A stretch of 64,000 bases of DNA, taken from NCBI GenBank assembly GCA_904396495.1, contig CAJFOJ010000032.1:124001-188000 (forward strand), given 5' to 3'. The stretch is from an uncultured Oscillospiraceae bacterium (GTDB taxonomy: Bacteria > Bacillota > Clostridia > Oscillospirales > Ruminococcaceae). The notes below the pieces were generated by a model, which ran no database searches, was not told where the DNA came from, and saw nothing but the letters and a program-made list of their open reading frames with translations. The position numbers were made by a program, and so were the translations under genes. This document shows, in pieces, positions 1-7,807 of the stretch. How positions within the stretch are numbered: position 1 is the stretch's first letter; each line of letters starts with the position of its first letter.

Positions 1-951
1 ACGATTGATTTTGGAGAGGTCGTACAACACGGCGGATTACTTGATATCTTGTACTTAGGCGTTAAACTGGGAGTTTATCCACCCTTAATTTTCCTCGGTA
101 TCGGCACCATGACAGATTTTGGACCGTTGATCGCCAATCCCAAGAGCTTTTTGCTGGGCGCGGCGGCACAGCTCGGCATTTTCCTCACTTTCTTTGGCGC
201 GCTGGCTACTGGTGTTTTTACTCCGGAGCAGGCAGGTGGAATCAGCATTATCGGTGGTGCAGACGGCCCGACTGCAATTCTAGTTGCTAAGACACTTTCG
301 CCAGAATTGCTGGGGTCTATTGCGGTTGCGGCATACTCCTATATGGCATTGGTTCCCGTCATTCAGCCGCCGATCATGAAACTGTTGACCACCAAGAAAG
401 AACGCTCGGTCGTTATGGCGCAGCTTCGCCCGGTGTCCCGCGTGGAAAAGCTGATGTTCCCGTTTATTGTCACCCTTTTGGTATCCTTCCTGGTTCCCGA
501 TGCGGCTCCCCTGGTCGGTATGCTGATGCTCGGTAACCTGATGCGGGAAAGCGGCGTGGTAGACCGTCTTGTCAAGACCGCTCAGAATGAATTGATGAAT
601 ATTATCACTATCTTTTTGGGCGTCACGGTGGGCGCTACCGCTACGGCGGAGTACTTCCTCACTCCCCAAACCATCCTCATTATCATACTCGGCCTGTTGG
701 CCTTCTGCTTCGGTACTGCCGGCGGCGTGTTGTTCGGCAAACTGATGTACATCTTTTCAAAGGGCAAAGTAAACCCCCTCATCGGTTCTGCCGGCGTTTC
801 CGCTGTACCGATGGCTGCCCGCGTCTCCCAAAAGGTGGGTGCGGAGACCGACCCCACCAACTTTTTGCTGATGCACGCCATGGGGCCAAACGTGGCGGGC
901 GTCATCGGCTCCGCAGTCGCGGCGGGTGTGTTGCTCTCCATTTTTGCATAA
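1..951 (+). CDS. Sodium ion-translocating decarboxylase, beta subunit (5' end outside window)
   Basis: The reading frame is open from base 1, so the gene begins upstream; 316 residues are visible. It matches the membrane beta subunit of biotin-dependent decarboxylases (OadB/GcdB/MmdB family), which decarboxylates carboxybiotin and couples this to export of Na+ across the cytoplasmic membrane. Visible marks are a string of hydrophobic helices, the hallmark motif GGADGPTAI near base 260 (its Asp is known in OadB to be needed for Na+ transport) and the C-terminal segment [14 protein letters not shown] near base 872, which holds the conserved Asn. The alpha, gamma and biotin-carrier subunits would lie upstream and are not visible, so the substrate (oxaloacetate, methylmalonyl-CoA, glutaconyl-CoA or malonate) cannot be decided. 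A Rho-independent terminator follows, so this is the last gene of its operon. Confidence 0.93.
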   Translation, partial: TIDFGEVVQHGGLLDILYLGVKLGVYPPLIFLGIGTMTDFGPLIANPKSFLLGAAAQLGIFLTFFGALATGVFTPEQAGGISIIGGADGPTAILVAKTLSPELLGSIAVAAYSYMALVPVIQPPIMKLLTTKKERSVVMAQLRPVSRVEKLMFPFIVTLLVSFLVPDAAPLVGMLMLGNLMRESGVVDRLVKTAQNELMNIITIFLGVTVGATATAEYFLTPQTILIIILGLLAFCFGTAGGVLFGKLMYIFSKGKVNPLIGSAGVSAVPMAARVSQKVGAETDPTNFLLMHAMGPNVAGVIGSAVAAGVLLSIFA

Positions 952-992
952 GAAATTTTCTGCGCTGGAAGCAATTCCAGTGGGGGAATCGT

Positions 993-1022
993 GTCCGGGC
1001 GTCAATGACGTCCGGACTTTTT
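993..1022 (+). terminator. Rho-independent terminator of the decarboxylase operon
   Basis: An 11-bp stem (993-1003 with 1007-1017, one G-U pair) closed by AAT is followed by five T residues. It separates the decarboxylase gene from the phosphoglucomutase gene. Confidence 0.85.
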
Positions 1023-1117
1023 GTTGAACGGAGAGGGATAGGCGCTATAGCTCTCTAACAGATGGAGTTTTTTGCCGATTTTGTCGACGTATTCTCAGGA
1101 ATTTCATGGAAAATCTA

Positions 1118-1147
1118 TTGACACTGGTCGTTTGTATCGTTTATCAT
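1118..1147 (+). promoter_or_regulatory. Putative sigma-A promoter of the phosphoglucomutase gene
   Basis: TTGACA at 1118-1123 lies 18 bp before TATCAT at 1142-1147 (17 bp before the weaker TTATCA). It sits about 95 bp upstream of the GTG start of the mutase. Confidence 0.5.
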
Positions 1148-1243
1148 TGAGTAGGTAAAATAATAAAAGATATCGCAAGAATTGGATAAGTTTACGGTAT
1201 GTGAACAGGTTTATCAAGCGTTAGAGAAAGGATGGGTTTTTAA

Positions 1244-2956
1244 GTGGACAACGCAAAATATTTGGAATGGATTACAAAGGACTTGGAAGATAAAGATTTG
1301 ATGGAGGAATTGCAGAACATTAAGGGAAATGATGAGGAAATCAACGACCGATTTTACCGGGAGCTGGAATTCGGGACCGGAGGCTTGCGAGGCGTTATCG
1401 GGGCGGGAACTAACCGGATGAACATCTATACCGTCCGCAAGGCGACCCAGGGGCTTGCCAACTACGTCAAGGACAATTGGGAAAACGGGGCGGTGGCAAT
1501 CAGTTATGACAGCCGCATCAAATCCGATATTTTTGCCAAAGAAGCGGCGCGGGTGTTAGCTGCTAACGGTATTACTGTCCACATCTACCGGGAATTGATG
1601 CCTACTCCTTGTCTGTCCTTCGCGGTGCGGGAACTTCATTGCCAAATGGGTATTATGGTAACCGCCTCCCACAATCCCGCAAAATATAACGGATACAAGG
1701 CCTATGGTTCCGACGGCTGCCAGATCACCAACGAGACGGCAGATGCGGTGCTCGCCAACATGAAAGCGGTCAATGAGTTTAACGACGTCAAGGTCATGGA
1801 TTTTAAGGAGGCCGTGGATAAGGGATTCATCCGCTATATCGGAGATGAAGTAGTTGAAGCCTTTTACTGCCAGGTGTTGAGCCAGTCTCTCCACGGCGAC
1901 CTGGTAAAGAAAAGCAGCTTTAAAGTGGTATATACCCCGCTGAACGGGACTGGGAATAAGCCGGTCCGCGAGATATTAAAGCGCATTGGGTTACAGGATG
2001 TTACCGTTGTCCCGGAGCAGGAAAAACCTGACGGGCATTTCACCACCTGTCCCTACCCTAACCCTGAAATCAAGGAGGCGCTTGCCTTAGGGCTCAAACT
2101 CTGCGAAGAGACCGGCTCCGATTTACTGCTGGCTACCGACCCTGACTGCGACCGGGTGGGAATCGCTGTAAGGTATCAAGGGGAATATAAGCTGCTTACC
2201 GGCAATGAGGTGGGCTGTTTGCTCCTTAATTACATCGCCTCCCAGAGAAAGGCTCTGGGTACGCTGCCCCAGAACCCTCTGACGGTGAAGACCATCGTCA
2301 CCACAAGCTTAATCGACGAGATAGCGGCTGAATATGGGGTTGAGGTACACGATGTGCTGACCGGTTTTAAATTCATTGGGGAATTTATCGGTCGCCTGGA
2401 ACAAAAAGGGGAGGAGAACCGGTATATCTTTGGCTTTGAGGAGAGTTACGGCTATCTTTCCGGCACCTATGTCCGCGACAAAGACGCGGTGGTCGCTTCG
2501 ATGCTCATCTGTGAGATGGCAGCCTTTTACGCAAATGAGGGTAAAAATCTCGTAGAGGTGTTATACGAGCTTTATGCTAAATACGGCTATCACCTCTGTA
2601 CCCAAAAAAGTTTTGCCTTCGAAGGGGAGGCGGGAATGGAGAATATGGCGGCTATTATGCAGTCACTCCGAGAGGATCCCGCGGAGGAGATCGGCGGCGT
2701 CAAGGTGGTTCGCTTTAACGATTACCAGAAACGCTTGGCAAAGGATTGCCTCAGCGGCAGGCAGGAACCGATTGCATTGCCCAGCTCTAACGTGCTGATG
2801 TATCAGCTGGAGGACGGTTGCAAAGCGGTGATCCGCCCGTCAGGAACTGAACCTAAAATTAAAATCTACTACTTTGTCATCAAAGACAGCGAAGCTGCCG
2901 CCTGTAAGCGAGAGGCGTCTTTGAACAAAGATTTTACAAAGTTGTTAAAAATGTAA
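1244..2956 (+). CDS. pgcA: Phosphoglucomutase/phosphomannomutase (alpha-D-phosphohexomutase family)
   Basis: A 570-residue cytoplasmic enzyme interconverting glucose 1-phosphate and glucose 6-phosphate (mannose phosphates also possible), linking glycolysis to UDP-glucose and wall polymer synthesis. All four landmark loops of the family are present: the phosphoserine loop TASHNP (catalytic Ser142), the metal loop DPDCDR (299-304), the sugar-binding loop GFEESYGY (397-404) and the phosphate-binding loop RPSGTEPK (531-538). Length fits the Firmicutes PgcA type (about 570-580) and is longer than GlmM/ManB types. The start is a GTG preceded by GAGAAAGGA; an ATG 12 bases upstream in frame is closed by a stop. 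It stands alone between a terminator and the pfkA promoter. Confidence 0.93.
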   Translation: MDNAKYLEWITKDLEDKDLMEELQNIKGNDEEINDRFYRELEFGTGGLRGVIGAGTNRMNIYTVRKATQGLANYVKDNWENGAVAISYDSRIKSDIFAKEAARVLAANGITVHIYRELMPTPCLSFAVRELHCQMGIMVTASHNPAKYNGYKAYGSDGCQITNETADAVLANMKAVNEFNDVKVMDFKEAVDKGFIRYIGDEVVEAFYCQVLSQSLHGDLVKKSSFKVVYTPLNGTGNKPVREILKRIGLQDVTVVPEQEKPDGHFTTCPYPNPEIKEALALGLKLCEETGSDLLLATDPDCDRVGIAVRYQGEYKLLTGNEVGCLLLNYIASQRKALGTLPQNPLTVKTIVTTSLIDEIAAEYGVEVHDVLTGFKFIGEFIGRLEQKGEENRYIFGFEESYGYLSGTYVRDKDAVVASMLICEMAAFYANEGKNLVEVLYELYAKYGYHLCTQKSFAFEGEAGMENMAAIMQSLREDPAEEIGGVKVVRFNDYQKRLAKDCLSGRQEPIALPSSNVLMYQLEDGCKAVIRPSGTEPKIKIYYFVIKDSEAAACKREASLNKDFTKLLKM

Positions 2957-2995
2957 CGATATTGTAGTGAAAGCGCCAAAATCAGATAAATCCTC

Positions 2996-3023
2996 TTGAC
3001 AGTTGCAGAAAAAATACTACAAT
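2996..3023 (+). promoter_or_regulatory. Sigma-A promoter of pfkA
   Basis: TTGACA (2996-3001), 16-bp spacer, TACAAT (3018-3023). The TTG of this -35 box opens the pfkA reading frame upstream of the true ATG, so a longer pfkA call starting here would be translated promoter DNA. Confidence 0.75.
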
Positions 3024-3073
3024 TGTATATGGAGAAATTTGATAGGAACGATATTTGGAAGGAGTATCACCAA

Positions 3074-4033
3074 ATGAAAACAATCGGAGTATTAACAAGT
3101 GGGGGAGACGCCCCTGGCATGAACGCTGCCATCAGAAGCGTGGCCCGAACCGGACTGCAATACGGGATGAAGGTTTTGGGTGTCATGCGGGGTTACAATG
3201 GCCTCATCAACGGCGATATGGTCGAGCTCAACATGAGAAGTGTTTCCGATATCATCAACCGGGGCGGCACCATGCTGTACACCGCTCGTTGCAAGGAATT
3301 TAAAGAGATGGCCGGTGTCCAAAAAGCTAAGGAAACCTGTCTGAAAGCCGGCATTGAGGGCTTGGTCGTCATCGGCGGAGACGGTTCGTTCCGCGGCGCA
3401 GGCGATCTTTCCTCCATCGGCATCCCCTGCGTCGGTATTCCCGGCACCATCGACAATGATATTGCCTGCACCGATTACACCATCGGTTATGATACCGCCA
3501 TGAACACCGCTATGGACATGGTTGACCGCATCCGGGATACCGCCCAGTCCCACGACCGCTGCAGCGTCGTGGAGGTCATGGGCAGGAATGCCGGGTATAT
3601 CGCCCTCAACACCGGTATCGCAGTTGGCGCGTCCTACATTCTGGTTCCCGAAATTAAGCCGGACATGAACGCCGTCATTGAGAAAATTGAAAAATCCCGT
3701 GCGTTGGGCAAAAAGCACTTTATTATCGTCGTGGCTGAGGGAATTGGCCACGCCAAAGAGATCGCCCAGGAAATCGAGGAAAAAACCGGCATTGAGTCCC
3801 GTGAGACGGTGCTTGGCCACGTGCAAAGGGGTGGAAACCCCACTGTCACCGACCGGGTCGTCGCGAGCCAGATGGGGTATCACGCAGTAGAACTGCTCAA
3901 CAAAGGCATCGGTAACCGAGTTGTTGCTCAGAGAGACGGCAAAATCGTCGATTTTGATATCCAGGAAGCTTTGAAGATGAAAAAAGAGCTCCCCATGGAC
4001 TTGTACAAAATCGCCCACGACATTTCCTTCTGA
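3074..4033 (+). CDS. pfkA: ATP-dependent 6-phosphofructokinase
   Basis: A 319-residue enzyme, the canonical length of bacterial group I PfkA. It phosphorylates fructose 6-phosphate with ATP, the committed step of glycolysis, as a cytoplasmic homotetramer. The N-terminus has the nucleotide loop TSGGDAPGMN; GGDGS (101-105) is the ATP/Mg loop and PGTIDND (123-129) carries the catalytic Asp127 at the same number as in well-studied PfkA proteins. The Gly after GGD marks an ATP-using rather than PPi-using enzyme. The ATG at 3074 has AAGGAG nine bases upstream; the longer open frame runs into the promoter and is not used. It is a single-gene unit with its own promoter and terminator. Confidence 0.97.
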   Translation: MKTIGVLTSGGDAPGMNAAIRSVARTGLQYGMKVLGVMRGYNGLINGDMVELNMRSVSDIINRGGTMLYTARCKEFKEMAGVQKAKETCLKAGIEGLVVIGGDGSFRGAGDLSSIGIPCVGIPGTIDNDIACTDYTIGYDTAMNTAMDMVDRIRDTAQSHDRCSVVEVMGRNAGYIALNTGIAVGASYILVPEIKPDMNAVIEKIEKSRALGKKHFIIVVAEGIGHAKEIAQEIEEKTGIESRETVLGHVQRGGNPTVTDRVVASQMGYHAVELLNKGIGNRVVAQRDGKIVDFDIQEALKMKKELPMDLYKIAHDISF

Positions 4034-4051
4034 GCCTTGCTTTTGATGGCC

Positions 4052-4086
4052 AAAATCCGCAGAGGGTTCCCTCTGCGGATTTTTTG
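4052..4086 (+). terminator. Rho-independent terminator of pfkA
   Basis: A GC-rich perfect hairpin (AATCCGCAGAGGG paired with its complement across a tight loop) is followed by TTTTTT. Confidence 0.9.
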
Positions 4087-4156
4087 CCTGTTTGGACAAG
4101 GAATGGTGAAAATTGGGCATGGAAATTGGGAGAAACTCCTTTTCTCTGCGGAAACC

Positions 4157-4185
4157 TTGTATTTTTCAGTAAAATTTAGTATACT
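4157..4185 (+). promoter_or_regulatory. Putative sigma-A promoter of the ACT-domain/UPF0210 pair
   Basis: TTGTAT (4157-4162), 17-bp spacer, TATACT (4180-4185), 55 bp before the ATG at 4241. Confidence 0.55.
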
Positions 4186-4240
4186 GAAAAGTAGTTTTGC
4201 CCTGATGGGGCGTGATCTTGAAGGAGCTGGAGGATTTTTT

Positions 4241-4510
4241 ATGCGTGCAGTTATTTCAGTAGTCGGCAAGGATACGGTGGGAATTTTGGCCAAAGTCAGC
4301 GAAAAATGCGCCGAGGCCAACGCCAATATCGTCGATGTGACCCAGACCATTTTGCAGGACATGTTTGTCATGGTGATGATGGTGGACATCTCCAAAATTT
4401 CCTGCGAGTTTGGCGCTTTGTCGGATATGCTTGTATCTCTTGGAAACGAGATGGGACTTGACATCCATGTGATGCACGAGGATATTTTTAACTCGATGCA
4501 CAGAATTTAA
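4241..4510 (+). CDS. Small ACT-domain protein (UPF0237 family)
   Basis: An 89-residue protein that is almost entirely one ACT domain: it opens with MRAVISVVGKDTVGILAKVS, the beta-strand and Gly-Ile/Val ligand loop typical of ACT folds, which bind amino acids and dimerise. No catalytic domain is attached. The start is chosen at 4241 because GGAGG lies seven bases upstream; the longer open frame to 4037 overlaps the pfkA terminator. It sits 27 bp ahead of the UPF0210 gene. This two-gene order is conserved in many Firmicutes and archaea, so the ACT protein is probably a regulatory partner of the larger protein. The ligand is unknown. Confidence 0.9.
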   Translation: MRAVISVVGKDTVGILAKVSEKCAEANANIVDVTQTILQDMFVMVMMVDISKISCEFGALSDMLVSLGNEMGLDIHVMHEDIFNSMHRI

Positions 4511-4537
4511 CCGACTTGACGAAAGGGCTGAAAAAAT

Positions 4538-5896
4538 TTGATTAACGTTCATGATATAATGGAAACCATCAAGATGATTGAAGAGGAAAACCTGGATATC
4601 CGCACCATCACAATGGGGGTTTCCTTACTGGACTGCGCCGACGGGGACATTGACCGGTCGTGTGATAAGATTTACGAGAAAGTCTGCCGGAAAGCGGAGC
4701 ATTTGGTCAGCACCGGCGAGGACATCGAAAAAAAGTACGGCATTCCCATCATCAACAAGCGGATTTCTGTCACCCCCATCGCCATGCTGCTGGCAGCCAG
4801 TGGGGGAAACCCATTAAAATACGCCCTGACATTAGAGAAAATCGCGAACCAGGTGGGTGTCAATTTCATCGGCGGGTACTCGGCGCTGGTGCAGAAGGGC
4901 TTTGCCGCCGGGGACGAGGAACTGATTCGCTCCATCCCGGAGGCGCTTACCGTCACCGATCACCTCTGTTCGTCGGTGAATGTGGGCTCCACCAAAACCG
5001 GCATCAATATGGACGCAGTGCGTCTCATGGGCCAGATTGTCAAGCGGGCATCCGAGTTGACTGCCGACCGGGACTGCATCGGCAGCGCTAAGCTGGTGGT
5101 ATTCTGCAACGCTCCCGAGGACAATCCTTTCATGGCGGGGGCTTTCCACGGCCCCGGTGAGCCCGACTGCGTCATCAATGTGGGTGTTTCCGGCCCAGGT
5201 GTAGTGAGAGCGGCTCTTTCTAAGCTCCCTAAAGATGCAAATTTGACCGAGGTGGCCGACCTCATCAAGAAAATCGCTTTTAAAATCACCCGGATGGGCC
5301 AGCTGGTCGGCTCTGAGGCGTCGGAGCGGCTGGGTGTACCCTTTGGCATTGTGGATTTGTCGCTGGCCCCCACTCCGGCGGTGGGCGACTCGGTGGCCCA
5401 CATCTTAGAGGAAATGGGACTTCAGATGTGCGGCGCACATGGCACCACAGCGGCTTTGGCGCTTTTAAACGACGCGGTCAAAAAGGGCGGCGTCATGGCG
5501 TCCTCCCACGTGGGCGGCCTGTCCGGCGCGTTCATCCCGGTTTCTGAGGACGCTGGCATGATCGACGCGGCCCGCTGCGGCACCTTATCCATCGAGAAGC
5601 TGGAAGCCATGACGGCGGTTTGCTCGGTGGGGCTTGACATGATCGTCCTGCCCGGCGACGTGACCCCGGAAATCATCTCGGCCATCATCGCCGACGAGGC
5701 GGCCATCGGCATGGTCAACTCTAAGACCACCGCTGTCCGGGTTATCCCCGCTATCGGCAAGAAAATTGGGGAGGAATTGGAGTTCGGCGGGCTTTTGGGA
5801 AGCGGTCCGGTAATGAAAATCAATTACGTGAGCCCCGAGACCTTTATTCGCCGCGGCGGACGGATTCCCGCCCCATTGCAAAGTCTCAAAAACTAG
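4538..5896 (+). CDS. UPF0210/DUF711 family protein
   Basis: A 452-residue cytoplasmic protein of the UPF0210 (DUF711, often labelled PFL family) group. The N-terminus reads [20 protein letters not shown] and continues into the invariant stretch [12 protein letters not shown], which supports the TTG start at 4538. The family has been compared with the glycyl-radical/PFL-like fold but has no agreed reaction, so none is assigned. Glycine- and alanine-rich segments such as [10 protein letters not shown] and [13 protein letters not shown] suggest ligand-binding loops. It follows the ACT-domain gene, its usual neighbour, and ends in a strong hairpin terminator. Confidence 0.9.
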   Translation: MINVHDIMETIKMIEEENLDIRTITMGVSLLDCADGDIDRSCDKIYEKVCRKAEHLVSTGEDIEKKYGIPIINKRISVTPIAMLLAASGGNPLKYALTLEKIANQVGVNFIGGYSALVQKGFAAGDEELIRSIPEALTVTDHLCSSVNVGSTKTGINMDAVRLMGQIVKRASELTADRDCIGSAKLVVFCNAPEDNPFMAGAFHGPGEPDCVINVGVSGPGVVRAALSKLPKDANLTEVADLIKKIAFKITRMGQLVGSEASERLGVPFGIVDLSLAPTPAVGDSVAHILEEMGLQMCGAHGTTAALALLNDAVKKGGVMASSHVGGLSGAFIPVSEDAGMIDAARCGTLSIEKLEAMTAVCSVGLDMIVLPGDVTPEIISAIIADEAAIGMVNSKTTAVRVIPAIGKKIGEELEFGGLLGSGPVMKINYVSPETFIRRGGRIPAPLQSLKN

Positions 5897-5936
5897 ATGG
5901 TTTCCGGCGGGGAAAATCTTTTCGCCGGTTCGTTAA

Positions 5937-5975
5937 AAAGAAAGACGTTTCTTTTAAGAAACGTCTTTCTTTTTG
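5937..5975. terminator. Bidirectional terminator between UPF0210 gene and the small minus-strand islet
   Basis: A 16-bp near-perfect hairpin built from AAAGAAAGACGTTTCT and its complement, with A- and T-runs on either side, lies between convergent genes. It overlaps the last codons of the minus-strand 98-residue gene. Confidence 0.85.
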
Positions 5976-6250
5976 CGTATGTTCTGGTAGAGGTAGAGCT
6001 CCAGCAGGGCGGAGAGAATTTGTCCGCCTGTGATGAGGGTGTATTCCTGCTCGGAGCTGCGGCAGATTTTAACGGCCTGAAGGGCTGCAGCCTTAAACCC
6101 TTTGCCCAACTGGAGGCGCAAATGGTAGAGACTGCCGTCTACGGTGAGGGGAACGGTATAGCTGGCATCGTAGGGTTGGACGAAGGCCGTTTGAGAGAGA
6201 TGGCGCTGGAGAAGGATGTAATCTTCTTCTTTCAGAGTGCGGATTATCAT
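5954..6250 (-). CDS. Hypothetical 98-residue protein of a small regulatory islet
   Basis: No family is recognised. The protein starts MIIRTLKEEDYILLQRHLSQ, has a central beta-like segment (SLYHLRLQLGKG) and a short C-terminal helix with a basic tail. It has no signal peptide and no membrane helix. The ATG is preceded by a perfect AGGAGG, which marks this strand as the coding one and the overlapping plus-strand frame as a shadow. It lies 29 bp downstream of an HTH regulator gene on the same strand, so the two are probably co-transcribed from the operator-promoter at 6537-6565. An accessory or antitoxin-like partner role is possible but unsupported. Confidence 0.65.
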   Translation of the reverse strand: MIIRTLKEEDYILLQRHLSQTAFVQPYDASYTVPLTVDGSLYHLRLQLGKGFKAAALQAVKICRSSEQEYTLITGGQILSALLELYLYQNIRKKKDVS

Positions 6251-6279
6251 AAAAACCTCCTGTTCGATAAAGTCAGGGC

Positions 6280-6516
6280 CTACAACGGCTGAAAAATTTT
6301 GTCAAACGGGATTTGGTAGTAGTCGCAGAGCCGGAACAGCTCCTCAAGGGAAAAACGCGGGGTTATTATGCCTTTTTCCAGATTTCTCAGCGCATAGACG
6401 GATACGTCGGTCCACAGGGAGAGTTCCAGGAGGGAAATTCCCTTTTGCCGGCGCAGGTTTTTTAAATTTTTGCATATGGTGGGGAGTTCGGGGTTATCGT
6501 TTTTAAAAGTTTTCAT
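6280..6516 (-). CDS. XRE/Cro-type HTH transcriptional regulator (78 aa)
   Basis: A 78-residue single-domain DNA-binding protein. The helix-turn-helix reads LRRQKGISLLELSLWTDVSV followed by YALRNLEKG, the XRE pattern; the remainder (LEELFRLCDYYQIPFDKIF) is the usual dimer helix region. The start ATG has GGAGG eight bases upstream. Its promoter is overlaid by a perfect 10-bp inverted repeat, so autoregulation is likely. It is divergent from a second small HTH gene at 6607. Confidence 0.85.
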   Translation of the reverse strand: MKTFKNDNPELPTICKNLKNLRRQKGISLLELSLWTDVSVYALRNLEKGIITPRFSLEELFRLCDYYQIPFDKIFQPL

Positions 6517-6536
6517 AAAATTACCTCCTATATTAT

Positions 6537-6565
6537 ACTATAGTCTTTTTAGAGACTATAGTCAA
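6537..6565 (-). promoter_or_regulatory. Promoter embedded in a 26-bp palindromic operator
   Basis: ACTATAGTCT (6537-6546) and its exact reverse complement (6553-6562) flank six bases. On the minus strand, TTGACT (6565-6560), a 17-bp spacer and TATAGT (6542-6537) form a promoter whose -10 box and -35 box each coincide with one arm. A dimer bound here would block RNA polymerase, so this is the predicted operator for one of the two flanking HTH proteins. Confidence 0.65.
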
Positions 6566-6606
6566 GTAAAAAATTACATTTTATAATAATTTTAAGAGGT
6601 GAAAAT

Positions 6607-6825
6607 ATGATTACATTTGAGCCATTTTGGAAAACAATAAAAGAGAAAAATATTAGTACATATCATTTAATTGAGCATTGCAAAGTTAGAAGTAGTACAT
6701 TAGATAAATTAAGGCATGATAAGCCTTTGAACACAACAACGATCAATGATCTCTGCCGTATTTTAGATTGTAGGATTGAAGATATTGCAGAGTACATTCC
6801 CAGCGAAGACGACCAGAAATTATAA
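6607..6825 (+). CDS. Small XRE/Cro-type HTH protein (72 aa)
   Basis: A 72-residue protein consisting of one HTH domain of the YozG-like Cro/C1 type: ISTYHLIEHCKVRSSTLDKL forms the two helices and TTTINDLCRILDCRIEDIAEY the dimer part. AGAGGTG stands six bases before the ATG. Codon use is clearly more AT-rich than the flanking metabolic genes, which suggests acquisition. It is divergent from the HTH gene at 6280-6516, with the palindromic operator between them, and convergent with argF across a shared terminator. The target genes are unknown. Confidence 0.85.
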   Translation: MITFEPFWKTIKEKNISTYHLIEHCKVRSSTLDKLRHDKPLNTTTINDLCRILDCRIEDIAEYIPSEDDQKL

Positions 6826-6859
6826 AAGCCCTGTGGACAATTTCGTCCACAGGGCTTTC
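6824..6859. terminator. Bidirectional terminator shared with argF
   Basis: AAAAGCCCTGTGGAC pairs with GTCCACAGGGCTTT across a six-base loop between the HTH gene (+) and argF (-). Confidence 0.85.
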
Positions 6860-6873
6860 TACATAATTTAAGG

Positions 6874-7785
6874 CTATTTCTTCTCCATCAGCCGAACCAT
6901 GACGGCCTTTTGGGCGTGAAGGCGGTTTTCTGCCTCGTCAAAAATCTCGTTGGCGTGGGCTTCAAACACCTTGGCGGTGATTTCTTCCTCCCGATGGGCG
7001 GGCAGGCAGTGGAGCACCATGGCCCCTTCCTTGGCAGCTTCCATAACCGCATCGTTGATCTGATAGCCTGCAAAAACTTTCTTCCGTGCGGCGGCTTCCT
7101 CTTCCTGTCCCATGGAGGCCCAGACGTCGGTGGTGACGACATCTGCGTTTGCGGCCATTTCGAGGATATTCTCACTCATGGAGAATTTATCGCCATAGGC
7201 TTTGGCGAAGTCGAGCACCTGCGGGTCGGGCTGGTAGGCGTCGGGGCAGGCGATGGACACCTCCATACCGGCCAACAGGCCGCCGACGATGAGGGAATTC
7301 GCCATGTTGTTGCCGTCGCCGATGTAGCACATTTTTAGGCCCTCCAGAGAGCCTTTGTGTTCCCTGATGGTCATCAGGTCGGCGAGCACCTGGCAGGGGT
7401 GGCAGTAATCGGTGAGACCGTTGATGATGGGGATGGAGCCGTACTCCGCTAAATCCTCCACTTCCTTCTGGGCAAAGGTGCGAATCATGATACCGTCTAA
7501 ATACCGGGATAAAACGCGGGCGGTGTCCTGTACCGGCTCACCGCGGCCGATCTGCAAATCGCGGGAAGAGAGGAAAAGCGCCTGGCCGCCCAGCTGGTAC
7601 ATGCCGGTTTCAAACGAAACCCGGGTACGGGTGGAGGATTTTTGGAAGATCATGCCTAAAGTCTGGCCTTCCAGGCGCTTGTGGGCGATACCGTGTTTTT
7701 GCTCGTATTTTAGTTGATCGGCGAGGTTTAGGATGTCGAGGATTTCCTCTTTGGAGCAGTCGCTCAATTTCAGTAAATGTTTCAT
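6874..7785 (-). CDS. argF: Ornithine carbamoyltransferase
   Basis: A 303-residue cytoplasmic trimeric enzyme that condenses ornithine with carbamoyl phosphate to citrulline. The carbamoyl-phosphate loop STRTR lies near residue 50, HPCQ near 130, and the ornithine-binding HCLPAHR motif near 265. The start MKHLLKLSD at 7785 is preferred because AAGGA lies nine bases upstream; a longer frame exists but has no ribosome binding site. It is the last gene of the arginine operon, 22 bp after argD. The operon lacks carAB, so carbamoyl phosphate must come from elsewhere in the genome. Confidence 0.96.
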   Translation of the reverse strand: MKHLLKLSDCSKEEILDILNLADQLKYEQKHGIAHKRLEGQTLGMIFQKSSTRTRVSFETGMYQLGGQALFLSSRDLQIGRGEPVQDTARVLSRYLDGIMIRTFAQKEVEDLAEYGSIPIINGLTDYCHPCQVLADLMTIREHKGSLEGLKMCYIGDGNNMANSLIVGGLLAGMEVSIACPDAYQPDPQVLDFAKAYGDKFSMSENILEMAANADVVTTDVWASMGQEEEAAARKKVFAGYQINDAVMEAAKEGAMVLHCLPAHREEEITAKVFEAHANEIFDEAENRLHAQKAVMVRLMEKK

Positions 7786-7807
7786 GGCGCTCATTCCTTT
7801 CTTTCCA

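Noticed and set aside
2996..3073. N-terminal extension of pfkA starting at TTG 2996
   Set aside because: The TTG is the first half of the -35 box TTGACA, and AAGGAG stands before the ATG at 3074, which also gives the canonical 319 residues.
3092..4120. Minus-strand open frame of 342 codons opposite pfkA
   Set aside because: Antisense shadow of pfkA that also runs through its terminator; no ribosome binding site.
5897..6292. Plus-strand frame of 131 codons overlapping the 98-residue minus-strand gene
   Set aside because: It crosses the bidirectional terminator, while the minus strand has a perfect AGGAGG and an HTH gene upstream.
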